Notes: generated from the letters alone by a model not told the origin. A DNA stretch of 64,000 nt from Dolichospermum sp. LEGE 00240 (GCF_015207875.1 NZ_JADEVZ010000017.1:1-64000), one strand, 5' to 3'; counted from the first letter of the stretch, positions 18,172-27,284 are shown. Translations and numbers: made by a program.

Positions 18172-18951
18172 ATGAAAAAACTAAAAAAAAGTCGGGGTGA
18201 AAGCAAGTCACCGCTTAATTTTCTGAAAAACCTGTTACTTTCCCATTGGCGTTCTTTGTTGCTGATATTTATGGGTGTGTATTTGCCTTTGCAGGTTGTG
18301 GAAATCCTGGCGGTGAGGATTTGGCAAAATGACGGTGGTTTTCTCTGGGATATGCCAATTTTGTTGGCAATTCACTCTACAGCTAATCCACAACTGGATA
18401 TTTTTGCCGTATTGCTGACTAAATGGGGATCATTCTGGACTGTATTACCTGTATTAAGTGCGATCGCTCTAATATTATGGAAGCAAAGAAAATGGAGAGC
18501 TCTTGCTTACTTACTGACTACAGCTTGCGGGAATCTGCTTATTAACCGCACAGCCAAAGAATTTGTGCACCGAATACGTCCCCATTTATGGGTATCAAAA
18601 GCACCTGAATTTGATTATGGTTTTCCCAGTGGTCACGCCATGACAAGCATGACACTAGTAGCAATTGTAGTAATTTTAACTTGGCATCGTCCTTGGCGTT
18701 GGTTAGTCCTAACTATTAGTAGTTTGTACCTGTTAGCTATTGCTTGGACACGCCTTTATCTTGGGGTTCACTTTCCTAGCGATATTCTCGCCGGTTGGAT
18801 GGTTGCATTAGCTTGGGCTATTGGTGTCAGTCTAATTATTCAGCCTAATTTGCATAGAGTTACCGCTATTAATAGCAGTATAGAGACTGAAACTACTCTG
18901 CTGTCTGAAGAAACCCGGTTAATTAAAAATGAGTTGAGTCGGTTGGGTTAA
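18172..18951 (+). CDS. PAP2-family membrane phosphatase
   Basis: Protein of about 259 residues with five to six membrane segments and the three PAP2 motifs in order: KEFVHRIRP, PSGHAMTS and RLYLGVHFPSD. The two His residues in the second and third motifs are the catalytic pair. Family members dephosphorylate phosphatidate, undecaprenyl pyrophosphate or similar lipids at the membrane. The start is the ATG at 18172 with GGATGGA upstream; a TTG at 18136 is less likely. No link to the sulfur genes is visible. Confidence 0.88.
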   Translation: MKKLKKSRGESKSPLNFLKNLLLSHWRSLLLIFMGVYLPLQVVEILAVRIWQNDGGFLWDMPILLAIHSTANPQLDIFAVLLTKWGSFWTVLPVLSAIALILWKQRKWRALAYLLTTACGNLLINRTAKEFVHRIRPHLWVSKAPEFDYGFPSGHAMTSMTLVAIVVILTWHRPWRWLVLTISSLYLLAIAWTRLYLGVHFPSDILAGWMVALAWAIGVSLIIQPNLHRVTAINSSIETETTLLSEETRLIKNELSRLG

Positions 18952-18995
18952 ATAGATATCTCCAAAAATTAAAGATACTTGACCTGAAAACCCTC

Positions 18996-19106
18996 TAGAG
19001 ACGTTCCATGGAACGTCTTTACAATCTTTTTTGGAGATGTCTAATGACAGCGCAACCTAACCAAGTCTTGATGATGTTGGGTTTCCTTGCGTCAACCCAA
19101 CCTACT
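18996..19106. repeat. Dispersed hairpin and TAGGTTGGGTT repeat copy
   Basis: TAGAGACGTTCC and GGAACGTCTTTA form a hairpin at 18996-19021, related to the one at 9228. At about 19046-19106 a copy of the TAGGTTGGGTT repeat runs from ACAGCGCAACCTAACC to GCGTCAACCCAACCTAC. No gene in between. Confidence 0.6.
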
Positions 19107-19119
19107 CAACTAATGACTA

Positions 19120-19773
19120 TTAAGCTTTTTTAGTAGGTGCGTTAGTAATTTTGGCATCTATAACTGCTTGGGTAACATTAGGAACAAACCAGTTAATCTC
19201 ACCAGCTTTAGGAATTTGTGTTCCCACTTGGTTAAATTCAATTGCACTTGTATCTGGGTTGGTTTTCAATACCACTTTAGTGCCATTAAAAACTTTAATG
19301 ACAACACCATCAGTTAATTCTTCCTTCTCCCCATTCAACCCTAAAGCTACAGCTTTAACATCTGTGGGTAGATAGATTCCTTTGCAATTCCATTTATCTT
19401 TTGTCGTTTGACCATCAGCTAAAAAATATAATGCTGCACCATTGGAATAATCATCATCTTCCAAATTTGGTTCTGTGCCATATATAGCTAGAGTTTTTCC
19501 TGTTTGATTACTACATTGTCCCCAGTCAATTCCTGACTCAAAAGCAGATTTTTGAAATTCTAAATCATGGATTTTTTGGTCAATTTCCTCTGGTGTATAA
19601 CCAGTTAACGGGGTTTGTGTAGCTTTCGCCGTTTGTAATTGTTGTAGTTTTTGATTCAGTGTGATGTAATCAGGATTTTTCTTGTATTTTGGCGGATCAG
19701 CTAATGCAGAGTCAGCAAATACTAAACTCAGACATAACAATGCAAGAACTAATATGGACTTCCAGCTTTTCAT
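19120..19773 (-). CDS. Hypothetical exported protein
   Basis: Protein of 217 residues starting MKSWKSILVLALLCLSLVFA with a clear Sec signal peptide and likely cleavage after ADSALA. The mature part has a helical, Gln- and Lys-rich N-terminal third (about 30-75) and a C-terminal region rich in beta-type sequence with two Cys residues (QCSNQTG and NCKG) that may form a disulfide. I do not recognise the family. The ATG at 19773 is chosen because the signal peptide begins there; the longer frame adds an unlikely hydrophilic extension. Confidence 0.72.
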   Translation of the reverse strand: MKSWKSILVLALLCLSLVFADSALADPPKYKKNPDYITLNQKLQQLQTAKATQTPLTGYTPEEIDQKIHDLEFQKSAFESGIDWGQCSNQTGKTLAIYGTEPNLEDDDYSNGAALYFLADGQTTKDKWNCKGIYLPTDVKAVALGLNGEKEELTDGVVIKVFNGTKVVLKTNPDTSAIEFNQVGTQIPKAGEINWFVPNVTQAVIDAKITNAPTKKA

Positions 19774-20594
19774 GGTAGTAGTTTCCGGTTTGAGAATATT
19801 TAGCTGATAACTATGAGAAAAAGTAGTCAAGATGATAATCAGATGTAAAGATTGATGTTCTTTAAAAAAAATCTGTGAAATTTGAGTTTTTTTTCTGATC
19901 ATAAATTAATTTCGTATTCCAAGTTACCATTATTAGATTACGTTGGCAACAATATCATACTATTTATTTTTATACTCGTATTTTTGGAGGTGAATAAATA
20001 CATAGGCTATGAAAACTTTGTAAAGCAAGGCTTAATGGTAATCTTCTCCTAAATCACCTTTAAAATCTGTGCAATTTGGGAGTATTATATACAACTTAAA
20101 GTTTAAAATATAAAAAAGTAATTTATCAAAATCAAATGGCACTAACTCCGATGTACTTTTCGGAATTTGTCAATGATGTATAAAATCTTAAAAAATATTT
20201 TTTATCTAACACTTGCTTACTAGGAACACATAAGGTAGTATTTAATTTGTCAAGATAAATACAGTTCGTGACCTCAAATGTATTCATGAATGCAAAAGTT
20301 ATTGAAACTCGGCATTTCAAGGACATAGGTTACAGAATAGCGATTATCATGACTTCCCAAAATTGGTGTTGATAGTCTCAAATATTTAACCAAAAATAGC
20401 CAGATTGTCATAGATATGCGAAGTTAATTACTGTACAATCTGATTTTAAATTACCACATAAAAGGAAAAAATTTAGATGGGGTTTATCCACAATCAACAT
20501 AAACAAATGTGCCTTATATATTCATCATATAAACATGAATAATTCCCCATAGTCTATCGAGTTATGTGTCATTTACCACTATAAAAACATAAAA
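19774..20594. other. Long intergenic region upstream of the APC permease
   Basis: About 820 bases without a convincing gene. It is AT-rich. At 20401-20442 a perfect 8-base inverted repeat CAGATTGT...ACAATCTG encloses TACTGTA, which resembles one half of the sulfur operator; the other half is degenerate. The short minus-strand frame at 20132-20326 has no protein-like character. Confidence 0.45.
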
Positions 20595-22049
20595 ATGAGT
20601 AAAGAAATATCTTCTTGTCAAAGTATTCATGGATTACGGGCAAATTGCCTGTCTTTTTCGGAAGTATTAGCGCAATCATTTGCTGTAATTGCACCCACAA
20701 CTGTACCAGCATCTAATATTGGTTTAATTGTGGCACTTTCAGGAAATGGTACTTGGCTAAGTTTTGTGATTGGGTTGATTGGACTAATGTTAGTCAGCAT
20801 TAACATTAACCAATTTGCTAGTCGTTCCGCATCTCCTGGTTCTCTCTATTCCTACATCACCCAAGGCTTAGGACCAACAGCAGGAGTAATTTGTGGTTGG
20901 AGTTTAGTGCTGGCTTATTTATTTACAGGAATGTCCGTTTTGTGCGGATTCGCTAATTTTAGTGGAATGCTAATTGGTCATTTGGGTATTCATCCTTCTA
21001 GCATCACACTGTTAGCTATTGGTGCAGGAATTTCCTGGTATGCAGCTTACAAAGATATCCAACTTTCGGCTGTAGCCATGCTTTGGTTAGAAGGTGCTTC
21101 CCTTGTTTTGATAAGTATCTTATGTATGATTATTTGGGCGCATAAAGGTTTTGCTGTGGATATGTCCCAAATCACCCTTTCTCGAGTTACTCCCGGTAGT
21201 GTAGCTACGGGACTGGTATTGGTGATGTTTGGTTTTTCCGGCTTTGAAAGTGCGACTAGCTTAGGTGATGAAGCCAAAAAGCCATTACGCACCATACCTA
21301 GAGCCGTTATGGGTAGTGTTATCCTTGCAGGGCTATTTTTTATTTCCACCACCTATATAGAAATTCTAGGTTTTCAAGGTACGGGAATTTCAATTAAAGA
21401 CACCGAAGAACCTTTGGGTTTTCTTTCCCGACAAGCAGGAGTGGGTTTTTTGGGAGAAATGGTGGCTTTAGGAACGTTGTTTAGTTTCTTTGCTTGCATT
21501 CTTGGCAGTATCAATCCTGCGGCTAGAGTAGCTTTTTTAATGGCTCGTCATGGTTTGTTTCCTGCCTCTTTAGGTAATGCTCACGCAGCCAATAGAACTC
21601 CTCATGTTGCCGTCACGATATGCTCGCTATTGACATTTTTCATCCCGGCAATAATGTCCTTCTTTCATATCAAACTATTCGATTGTATGGGCTATTTAGG
21701 GGCTATTTGTAGTTATGGATTTTTAACTGTTTATATTCTGATTTCTGTTGCTGCTCCAGTCTATCTATACAAAATCAGAAACCTCCGTTCGATAGATGTG
21801 GTGTTTGCGGTTTTAGCTGTGGCGTTCATGATGATCCCAGTAGTCGGTAGTGTGGGGATTCCTGGTAGTAGCCTGTTTCCCATGCCGGAAGCTCCTTATA
21901 ATACCTTTCCTTACTTGTTCTTGTTGTATCTTTCTGTTACTTGTGGCTGGTTTTTTATTAAAAAACAACGTTCTCCTCACTTAGCAGCAGGAATTATTCA
22001 AAGAGTTGATGATATTCATGCTCGATTCGCAGAGAGAAATAACTATTAA
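20595..22049 (+). CDS. APC-family amino-acid permease
   Basis: Polytopic protein of 484 residues with about 12 membrane segments. The first segment contains SFAVIAPTTVPASNIGLIVA, the unwound substrate-binding helix of the APC superfamily, and the middle has GFSGFESATSLGDEAKKPLR, also typical. It imports or exchanges amino acids or amines. In this island an uptake role for a sulfur-containing amino compound (for example taurine) is conceivable, but there is no direct evidence. Confidence 0.88.
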   Translation: MSKEISSCQSIHGLRANCLSFSEVLAQSFAVIAPTTVPASNIGLIVALSGNGTWLSFVIGLIGLMLVSININQFASRSASPGSLYSYITQGLGPTAGVICGWSLVLAYLFTGMSVLCGFANFSGMLIGHLGIHPSSITLLAIGAGISWYAAYKDIQLSAVAMLWLEGASLVLISILCMIIWAHKGFAVDMSQITLSRVTPGSVATGLVLVMFGFSGFESATSLGDEAKKPLRTIPRAVMGSVILAGLFFISTTYIEILGFQGTGISIKDTEEPLGFLSRQAGVGFLGEMVALGTLFSFFACILGSINPAARVAFLMARHGLFPASLGNAHAANRTPHVAVTICSLLTFFIPAIMSFFHIKLFDCMGYLGAICSYGFLTVYILISVAAPVYLYKIRNLRSIDVVFAVLAVAFMMIPVVGSVGIPGSSLFPMPEAPYNTFPYLFLLYLSVTCGWFFIKKQRSPHLAAGIIQRVDDIHARFAERNNY

Positions 22050-22185
22050 GGGCTGGTAATGGGTAATGGGTGATTGGTAATTGGTGATGGAGAAGAATCA
22101 ACGTCAATTGTTACTTAATAATCCTCAATCAATATCTCTTGATAGTCAAAAATTCAAAATCTAAAATCTAAAATCTAACAACATT

Positions 22186-22818
22186 ATGAGTATAGTAACT
22201 GCAATTAGTACCGGAGCAATGGCTTTTAGTGCCACGAACATTGATGATTTAGTCATTTTGACCTTGTTTTTTTCTCAGGTAAATGCTAAGTTTCGCCGTT
22301 GGCATATTATTATCGGTCAGTATCTAGGTTTCACCGCTTTAATTTTGGCTAGTTTGCCAGGTTTTTTTGGCGGTTTAATCTTACCCCGTCCTTGGATTGG
22401 GTTATTCGGTTTAGTCCCAATCATCATGGGGATCAGAAGTTTAATGAATCAAGAAGAGGATGAATCAGAGGATGTGGAGACAGATACAGAAGTTTCAGAG
22501 CGATCGCTATGGGCGAAGTTTTTCAATTTGCAAACTTATAGTGTTGCGGCTGTGACATTTGCCAATGGAACGGATAACATTAGTATTTATGTGCCGATAT
22601 TTGCCAGCAGTAATTGGCAAAGTCTATTAGTAATTTTGGGTGTTTTCTTTTCATTAGTGGGGGTGTTGTGTTACGTAGCACATAAGTTAACTCATAATCA
22701 GGCCTTGGCTAACCTTTTTACCAGATATGGTAATCGGTTCATGCCATTTGTCTTAATCGGATTAGGTACTTTTATCTTCCTTGATAGTCATAGTTTTAGT
22801 CTTCTCAATCTTATCTAG
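22186..22818 (+). CDS. CadD-family membrane transporter (paralogue 3)
   Basis: Protein of 210 residues with SATNIDDLVILTLFFSQV near residue 16 and FANGTDNISIYVPIFA in the second half, the same two Asp-containing motifs as the paralogues at 15214 and 16172. The TAG stop codon coincides with the first bases of a MITE-like element (22816-23018), so the original C-terminus may have been slightly different. The last residues SFSLLNLI follow the final membrane segment as in paralogue 2, so function is probably kept. Confidence 0.84.
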   Translation: MSIVTAISTGAMAFSATNIDDLVILTLFFSQVNAKFRRWHIIIGQYLGFTALILASLPGFFGGLILPRPWIGLFGLVPIIMGIRSLMNQEEDESEDVETDTEVSERSLWAKFFNLQTYSVAAVTFANGTDNISIYVPIFASSNWQSLLVILGVFFSLVGVLCYVAHKLTHNQALANLFTRYGNRFMPFVLIGLGTFIFLDSHSFSLLNLI

Positions 22819-23018
22819 GACTTACGCATTGACAGGATCAACCAAATATGAAGTATGGGTTTTGGGCATTTTAACGTGATTTTTTGATTATTTTTGAGCG
22901 ATAGCGAAGCGCTGCTGCAAGCAGTTCGCTATTGAACAGAAGTTAATCGCCTAAAGCCTGAAACGACGGATTTTCGTTCATTCACATCATGGTTAATTTG
23001 TATAGTGCGTAAGTCCTA
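22816..23018. mobile_element. MITE-like element with TAGGACTTACGCA ends
   Basis: Left end TAGGACTTACGCATTGACAG and right end TGCGTAAGTCCTA are inverted repeats. Inside, at about 22897-22935, is a short repeat GCGATAGCGAAGCGCTGCTG that also occurs inside the threonine-dehydratase-like gene. A related pair of ends (AGAACTTACGCA / TGCGTAAGTTCG) is at 58397-58508. Confidence 0.75.
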
Positions 23019-23132
23019 TTATCCATAAATAAATTCTTTTCTTGTGTTTACCTCCTGACGGGATGACAAAAATTATCAAGGCTCATAAATTCAACGCTCA
23101 TAAATATAGATTAAACAAAAGGGGAATTTAAA

Positions 23133-23969
23133 TTGAGCATACTAGCATTTTCTTTACTGGTTTGGTTGGGATCATTTAGTGCCGGGTTAGTCGGAGCATT
23201 AACTGGGTTAGGCGGTGGAGTCGTGATAGTTCCGTTATTAACTTCCGTCTTTAGTGTTGATATTCGCTATGCCGTTGGGGCATCATTAGTATCAGTTATT
23301 GCGACATCATTAGGTTCAGCATCTACATATATTAAAAAAGGCTACGCTAATCTGCGCTTGGGAATGTTTCTGGAAGTAGCCACCACCATTGGCGCTCTCA
23401 TTGGGGCTTTAATTGCCACTCATGTAACTGTAAAAATACTTTCCTTGATTTTGGCAATTGTGCTAATTTATTCAGCATACCTGTCTCAACGACCCAGACC
23501 AGAACAAACAGAAATTGCTCCACCAGATCCTTTAGCAGAATATCTCCAACTTAATGGTACTTACCCCACTCCTGATGGTGTAATCCCTTACCAAGTTCAT
23601 GCTTTACCTGCTGGGTTCAGTATTATGTTAGTAGCAGGAGTGCTTTCTGGTTTATTGGGAATTGGTTCGGGAGCATTCAAAGTATTGGCTATGGATCAAG
23701 CTATGCGTCTCCCTTTTAAAGTTTCCACTACTACCAGTAATTTTATGATTGGTGTCACAGCCGCAGCCTCAGCAGGTGTTTATTTAACACAGGGATATAT
23801 AGATCCAGGTTTATCTATGCCAGTAATGTTGGGAGTGTTACCAGGTGCTTTTTTGGGAGCCAGAATTTTAATCGGTGCTAAAACTCAAATTCTCAGAATT
23901 ATCTTCAGTTTTGTATTGGTAGTAATGGCATTAAAAATGGTCTATAACAGTCTAATAGGAGGGCTGTAA
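23133..23969 (+). CDS. TauE/SafE family transporter with DUF1634 partner
   Basis: Membrane protein of 278 residues. SAGLVGALTGLGGGVVIVPL in the first half and AGVLSGLLGIGSGAFKVLAM in the second are the two TauE/SafE repeats. It starts at a TTG with GGGGAA upstream; no better in-frame ATG precedes the first membrane segment. The next gene, a DUF1634 membrane protein, begins 3 bases after the stop, and this pairing is seen often in bacteria, so the two probably form a complex. Export or import of sulfite-type anions is inferred. Confidence 0.87.
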   Translation: MSILAFSLLVWLGSFSAGLVGALTGLGGGVVIVPLLTSVFSVDIRYAVGASLVSVIATSLGSASTYIKKGYANLRLGMFLEVATTIGALIGALIATHVTVKILSLILAIVLIYSAYLSQRPRPEQTEIAPPDPLAEYLQLNGTYPTPDGVIPYQVHALPAGFSIMLVAGVLSGLLGIGSGAFKVLAMDQAMRLPFKVSTTTSNFMIGVTAAASAGVYLTQGYIDPGLSMPVMLGVLPGAFLGARILIGAKTQILRIIFSFVLVVMALKMVYNSLIGGL

Positions 23970-23971
23970 TT

Positions 23972-24511
23972 ATGTATAAACTAAATTCTGGTTTTCGCTG
24001 GACTTGCACAACACAGATAGAAAGAAAAATTGAAACTTTCACTTTTGAATTAGAAGGGCGAGATTGTGATATTCAAGAGTTAGAAGAACAACACCTCAAT
24101 GATCATGATGAAAATGTTAATCATCAAAAACTCACAAAATCAGTTAGTGAAAAACAATTAGAATCTTTACTTAGTAACCTCCTTAAATATGGAGTTTTAA
24201 TTGCTAGTTCTGTAGTATTATTTGGGGGTATTTTGTACTTAATTAATCATGGTTCTGAGCCTGCTGAATATCAAATATTTCGAGGCACACCATCTGAGTT
24301 TCATTCCCCAACAGGCGTAGTAAATGCTGTTTTGGCAGGTAGCCGCCGGGGAATTATTCAACTAGGGCTGTTAATACTCATTGCTATCCCTATTTTGCGG
24401 GTGATCATTTCTTTCTGCACTTTTCTTCTACAGCGAAATTTTATCTATGTCGTCATTACATCATTAGTGCTTGCTAGTCTAACTTATAGCCTGGTTGGCG
24501 CATATTACTAA
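23972..24511 (+). CDS. DUF1634 membrane protein
   Basis: Protein of 179 residues. The first 60 are soluble and charged; the rest holds three membrane segments, with the DUF1634 pattern LLKYGVLIASSVVLFGGILY, then GVVNAVLAGSRRGIIQLGLL. It starts 3 bases after the TauE/SafE stop and is surely cotranscribed with it. Its role is unknown; the usual pairing suggests an accessory subunit of the transporter. Confidence 0.82.
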   Translation: MYKLNSGFRWTCTTQIERKIETFTFELEGRDCDIQELEEQHLNDHDENVNHQKLTKSVSEKQLESLLSNLLKYGVLIASSVVLFGGILYLINHGSEPAEYQIFRGTPSEFHSPTGVVNAVLAGSRRGIIQLGLLILIAIPILRVIISFCTFLLQRNFIYVVITSLVLASLTYSLVGAYY

Positions 24512-24572
24512 TATTTTCTACAACTCGTGACTATTTCTCAATGTTGGACATTTTCTCGTTTTCTAAGTTAAA

Positions 24573-24600
24573 CTACACTAAGACGATAGAATTAGTGTAG
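24573..24600. promoter_or_regulatory. Sulfur-regulon operator-like palindrome (site 4, most symmetrical)
   Basis: CTACACTA-N12-TAGTGTAG, with AAA before and TTTT after, so the arms match perfectly over 11 bases; the inner sequence is AGACGATAGAAT. It directly abuts the start of the small membrane protein gene (ATG at 24605 or 24641), so a bound protein would block translation start or a promoter overlapping it. Confidence 0.8.
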
Positions 24601-24604
24601 TTTT

Positions 24605-25051
24605 ATGATCAACATCCAAGTAGAAAGTCCAAAAGTTACCATGAATAGCGAAAACACACAAATCTCTTTAGCGCAGCCAAGCATGAATATTTGGAAGAAA
24701 CTCAGAGGTGGATTCTTGTTAGTGTTGGGATACTTGCTTTCTCCTCTATGTTGGTGGAATGATTTATTATTTAATCTACCCATTGCTTACTTTTTTGGGT
24801 ATTTATGTAGTTTATTATCGCCAAAATTACTTTTCCCTTGTACTATTCTTGGCTACTGGCTATCAAATATTATAGGTATCCTGTTGATGCAATATGGTTC
24901 AGTAGATATGTTTCAACAAGAAAGCAAAGAACGTAATTTGAAAAAAGAGTTATTTAACAGTCTCATTTCTTCAACCGCATATACATTAGTGATTGTACTT
25001 TTAATTCAATTGAAGATCATTGATACTCCTATTTTATTTACTAATGGGTAA
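24605..25051 (+). CDS. Small hypothetical membrane protein
   Basis: Protein of 148 residues (or 136 from the ATG at 24641). It has two to three hydrophobic segments, about residues 35-75, 78-100 and 120-140, with KKLRGGFLLVLGYLLSPLCW opening the first. I do not recognise a family. The perfect operator palindrome immediately before it suggests it belongs to the sulfur regulon. The first ATG lies 4 bases after the palindrome, so the second ATG may be the real start. Confidence 0.65.
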   Translation: MINIQVESPKVTMNSENTQISLAQPSMNIWKKLRGGFLLVLGYLLSPLCWWNDLLFNLPIAYFFGYLCSLLSPKLLFPCTILGYWLSNIIGILLMQYGSVDMFQQESKERNLKKELFNSLISSTAYTLVIVLLIQLKIIDTPILFTNG

Positions 25052-25081
25052 TTGAAAAATTACTTCCATATCCCAGAGAAG

Positions 25082-25891
25082 TTAATTTTCACTAGCTGTA
25101 ATTAACTCCTGAATATTCCAAAGGTTTGGGCTATCTTTACCCATAATTAGCGGTAGTTTTCCATTCCATTTTTCTATAGCTTGCCTTTGCAGTAATTCCG
25201 GTGTCAAACTCTCTCTGAGTAAGCTTTGAGATTCTGCTTCCCCTTTGGCTAAATTGACTTTCACTTCTGCTTCTTTCACTGCTTTTAAGGCAATAAATTC
25301 AGCCCGTTTTGCTTCCTGTGCGGCAATTTGTTTGGACTCTACTGCTGCTCTGAATTGGTCAGAAAAGCGAATATGAACTAAGGAAATATCATCAACTGCT
25401 ATATTATAATTTTCCAATCTTGCCGTTAGGGCTTGATCTAACTCTCTCTTAACATCCCCGCGTTTTGTAATTACTTCTTCAGCAGTATATTGGGCTACGA
25501 CTGCTTTTAATACTTCTTCAATTGCTGGATTTATAATAGATTCGATAACCTGATTTTCATCACCAATTTGTTGAAATATTCTATTAACTTTATCTGGTAA
25601 AAAATGCCAATTAAGAGCTACATCCATAAAAACATTTTGTAAATCTTTAGAAGCTGCTTCAGTTGATATTTCCTGCTTGTGAATTCTGATACTTAATTTT
25701 TTGACTGTATTAACTATAGGTATGATTAAGTGGATACCTTCTCCTAATATTTGTTCTTGGATTTGACCAAATTTCATTAATACACCACGTTCACCAGCAT
25801 TAACTATCACACAAGGTGTGAGCAAAATAGTCAGCAAACATAGTAAAGCAGTCAGTTTACCAGCATTATTTAGCCGATTATATTTTTTCAT
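25082..25891 (-). CDS. Prohibitin/SPFH-domain membrane protein
   Basis: Protein of 269 residues with a single N-terminal hydrophobic segment (about 12-32) and a SPFH domain at about 30-190, including RGVLMKFGQIQEQILGEGIH and VDDISLVHIRFSDQFRAAVE, followed by an Ala- and Glu-rich helical region (AAQEAKRAEFIALKAVKEAE). These proteins form large rings on the membrane and act in protease control or membrane organisation. No link to the sulfur genes is evident. Confidence 0.88.
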   Translation of the reverse strand: MKKYNRLNNAGKLTALLCLLTILLTPCVIVNAGERGVLMKFGQIQEQILGEGIHLIIPIVNTVKKLSIRIHKQEISTEAASKDLQNVFMDVALNWHFLPDKVNRIFQQIGDENQVIESIINPAIEEVLKAVVAQYTAEEVITKRGDVKRELDQALTARLENYNIAVDDISLVHIRFSDQFRAAVESKQIAAQEAKRAEFIALKAVKEAEVKVNLAKGEAESQSLLRESLTPELLQRQAIEKWNGKLPLIMGKDSPNLWNIQELITASEN

Positions 25892-25994
25892 CCCTAATTT
25901 CCATAACTAAGAGAATTTTGATTAGTGAGCTAGAATTTTATGCAGTTAAATAGAAATTACCAGAATTTATGGCTAATTAGCAATTATAATAGGC

Positions 25995-26329
25995 TGTTTT
26001 CTCACAAATAGACGGTGTAGAAAATATTGAATTTGATCAGAAAAAACAGTATTGCTTTTGGAGAAACAAATGGACAAAAAAAGGCTAGGTATTACCCTAG
26101 CCAAAAATCCACATCAACCGCAAACTGTTATTGCTACCTTTAACCAACCAGTTACCGCTAAACAATTACCATAGGTTTAAAACCATTTTATAATCCCACC
26201 AAGGAAGGTATTTATCAATTTCGAGTCCAGATTGTTTTCTCTGGAGAAAAGGTAAATAATTTAGTTGTGGGAACTGTTCACTTGCAATACTACGACAATT
26301 TTGATGATAAAATATGCAAACGATGGTAA
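25995..26329 (+). pseudogene. DUF2808 protein, frameshifted relic
   Basis: Pieces in different frames match the intact DUF2808 protein encoded at 62989-63531: VENIEFDQK, then RLGITLAKNPHQPQTVIATF, then LKPFYNPTKEGIYQFRVQIV and NNLVVGTVHLQYYDNFDD. At least two or three frameshifts separate them, one at the A7 run near 26076-26082 and one near the TAG at about 26172. The signal peptide and N-terminal part are missing. It is a dead paralogue. Confidence 0.8.
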
Positions 26330-26355
26330 TTTTTTTGGGTTCATTAGTTGGGGTA

Positions 26356-26430
26356 AGATCCCCGACTTCTTATTTGATGATGTCAATTAAATTATTAACC
26401 AATGATAGAAGTCGGGGATCTACTTTTTTT
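26356..26430 (+). terminator. Hairpin with T-run (dispersed CCCCGACTTC type)
   Basis: AGATCCCCGACTTCT and AGAAGTCGGGGATCT pair perfectly across a 35-base loop, followed by ACTTTTTTTT on the plus strand. Similar arms occur near 11057, 29500 and 62366, so it is a repeat family that may be used as a terminator. Here it separates the DUF2808 relic from the convergent end of the ssu operon. Confidence 0.5.
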
Positions 26431-26675
26431 TAGCAAATTAATATTTTTTTCTTGGTCATTTTTAACTGTTTCCAGAGAATATGTATTTGTTTATAAGCCT
26501 CTTCTGAGGAAAGTTTACCACCAGTTTGTAGACCAGAAATATAGTTCACTCGTTGCGAAAAATCTTGAAGTTGAGCATTAAATTCTAAATGTTCTGACTT
26601 CAAATCTCCATAATAAGGACTACGAGGATAAAGAAAATCAGAGAGTTCCGATAGCAAATCAGAGTATTGATTCAT
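26430..26675 (-). CDS. Small conserved cyanobacterial protein (possibly DUF7219)
   Basis: Protein of 81 residues, predicted all-helical, with FLYPRSPYYGDLKSEHLEFN near the start and SSEEAYKQIHILWKQLK near the end. I recall this pattern from small cyanobacterial proteins grouped as DUF7219, but I am not certain of the number. It follows ssuE after 8 bases on the same strand and is likely the last gene of the operon. Function unknown. Confidence 0.65.
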   Translation of the reverse strand: MNQYSDLLSELSDFLYPRSPYYGDLKSEHLEFNAQLQDFSQRVNYISGLQTGGKLSSEEAYKQIHILWKQLKMTKKKILIC

Positions 26676-26683
26676 AGATACCT

Positions 26684-27250
26684 TTAGTTACTATATGCTA
26701 ATTCTTTGACATCAGGTTGAGACTTATTAACAGCTTGGATAAATTCTGTTAAAACTTCTTTGAGACGTTGATCAATTTCTTCATCTAATTGCAAACTACC
26801 ATCAGCTTGAATTTGAATTTGCTTATCTACTGCGTAAACTGTACTTAAAATATGCCTTGCACCTAATTCACCTAAAACTGGTTTTAAGGCATATTCTATT
26901 GATAATAAATGAGCGATTGTACCACCAGTAGCTAAAGGTAATAAAACCTTACCATTTAAAGCTTGTTGTGGTAATAAATCTAAAAAAGATTTGAGTAACC
27001 CTGTGTAGGCAGCTTTATAAATTGGGGTGGCAATAATTATACCACTTGCTTGTTCCAGTAATGCTTTTGGTTTTTCTAAGGCTGGACTCTTATAACGTCC
27101 ATAAACTAGATCCTCAGCAGGTAAATCCCGCACAGAAATAATATCTGTTTCTAGGCCTTGTTGGGAAAGAATTTGAGTTGCATATTCTAAAATTCCATAG
27201 GTTCTAGAAGGATGAGAAGGACTACCAGCGATCGCTAAAATATAAGTCAT
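26684..27250 (-). CDS. ssuE: NAD(P)H-dependent FMN reductase SsuE
   Basis: Flavodoxin-like protein of 188 residues that reduces free FMN for SsuD. Motifs include AGSPSHPSRT in the flavin phosphate loop, ATPIYKAAYTGLLKSFLDLL and PLATGGTIAHLLSIEYALKP, typical of SsuE. It lies 34 bases downstream of ssuD on the same strand. It may also supply FMNH2 to the second monooxygenase at 11387-12730. Confidence 0.92.
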   Translation of the reverse strand: MTYILAIAGSPSHPSRTYGILEYATQILSQQGLETDIISVRDLPAEDLVYGRYKSPALEKPKALLEQASGIIIATPIYKAAYTGLLKSFLDLLPQQALNGKVLLPLATGGTIAHLLSIEYALKPVLGELGARHILSTVYAVDKQIQIQADGSLQLDEEIDQRLKEVLTEFIQAVNKSQPDVKELAYSN

Positions 27251-27284
27251 CTGACAAAAACCTCTTGATTTAATTAATTTTCAA

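Noticed and set aside
20401-20442. Possible extra operator before the APC permease
   Set aside because: It contains TACTGTA and a separate 8-base inverted repeat, but the left half-site is poor; listed only in the intergenic note.
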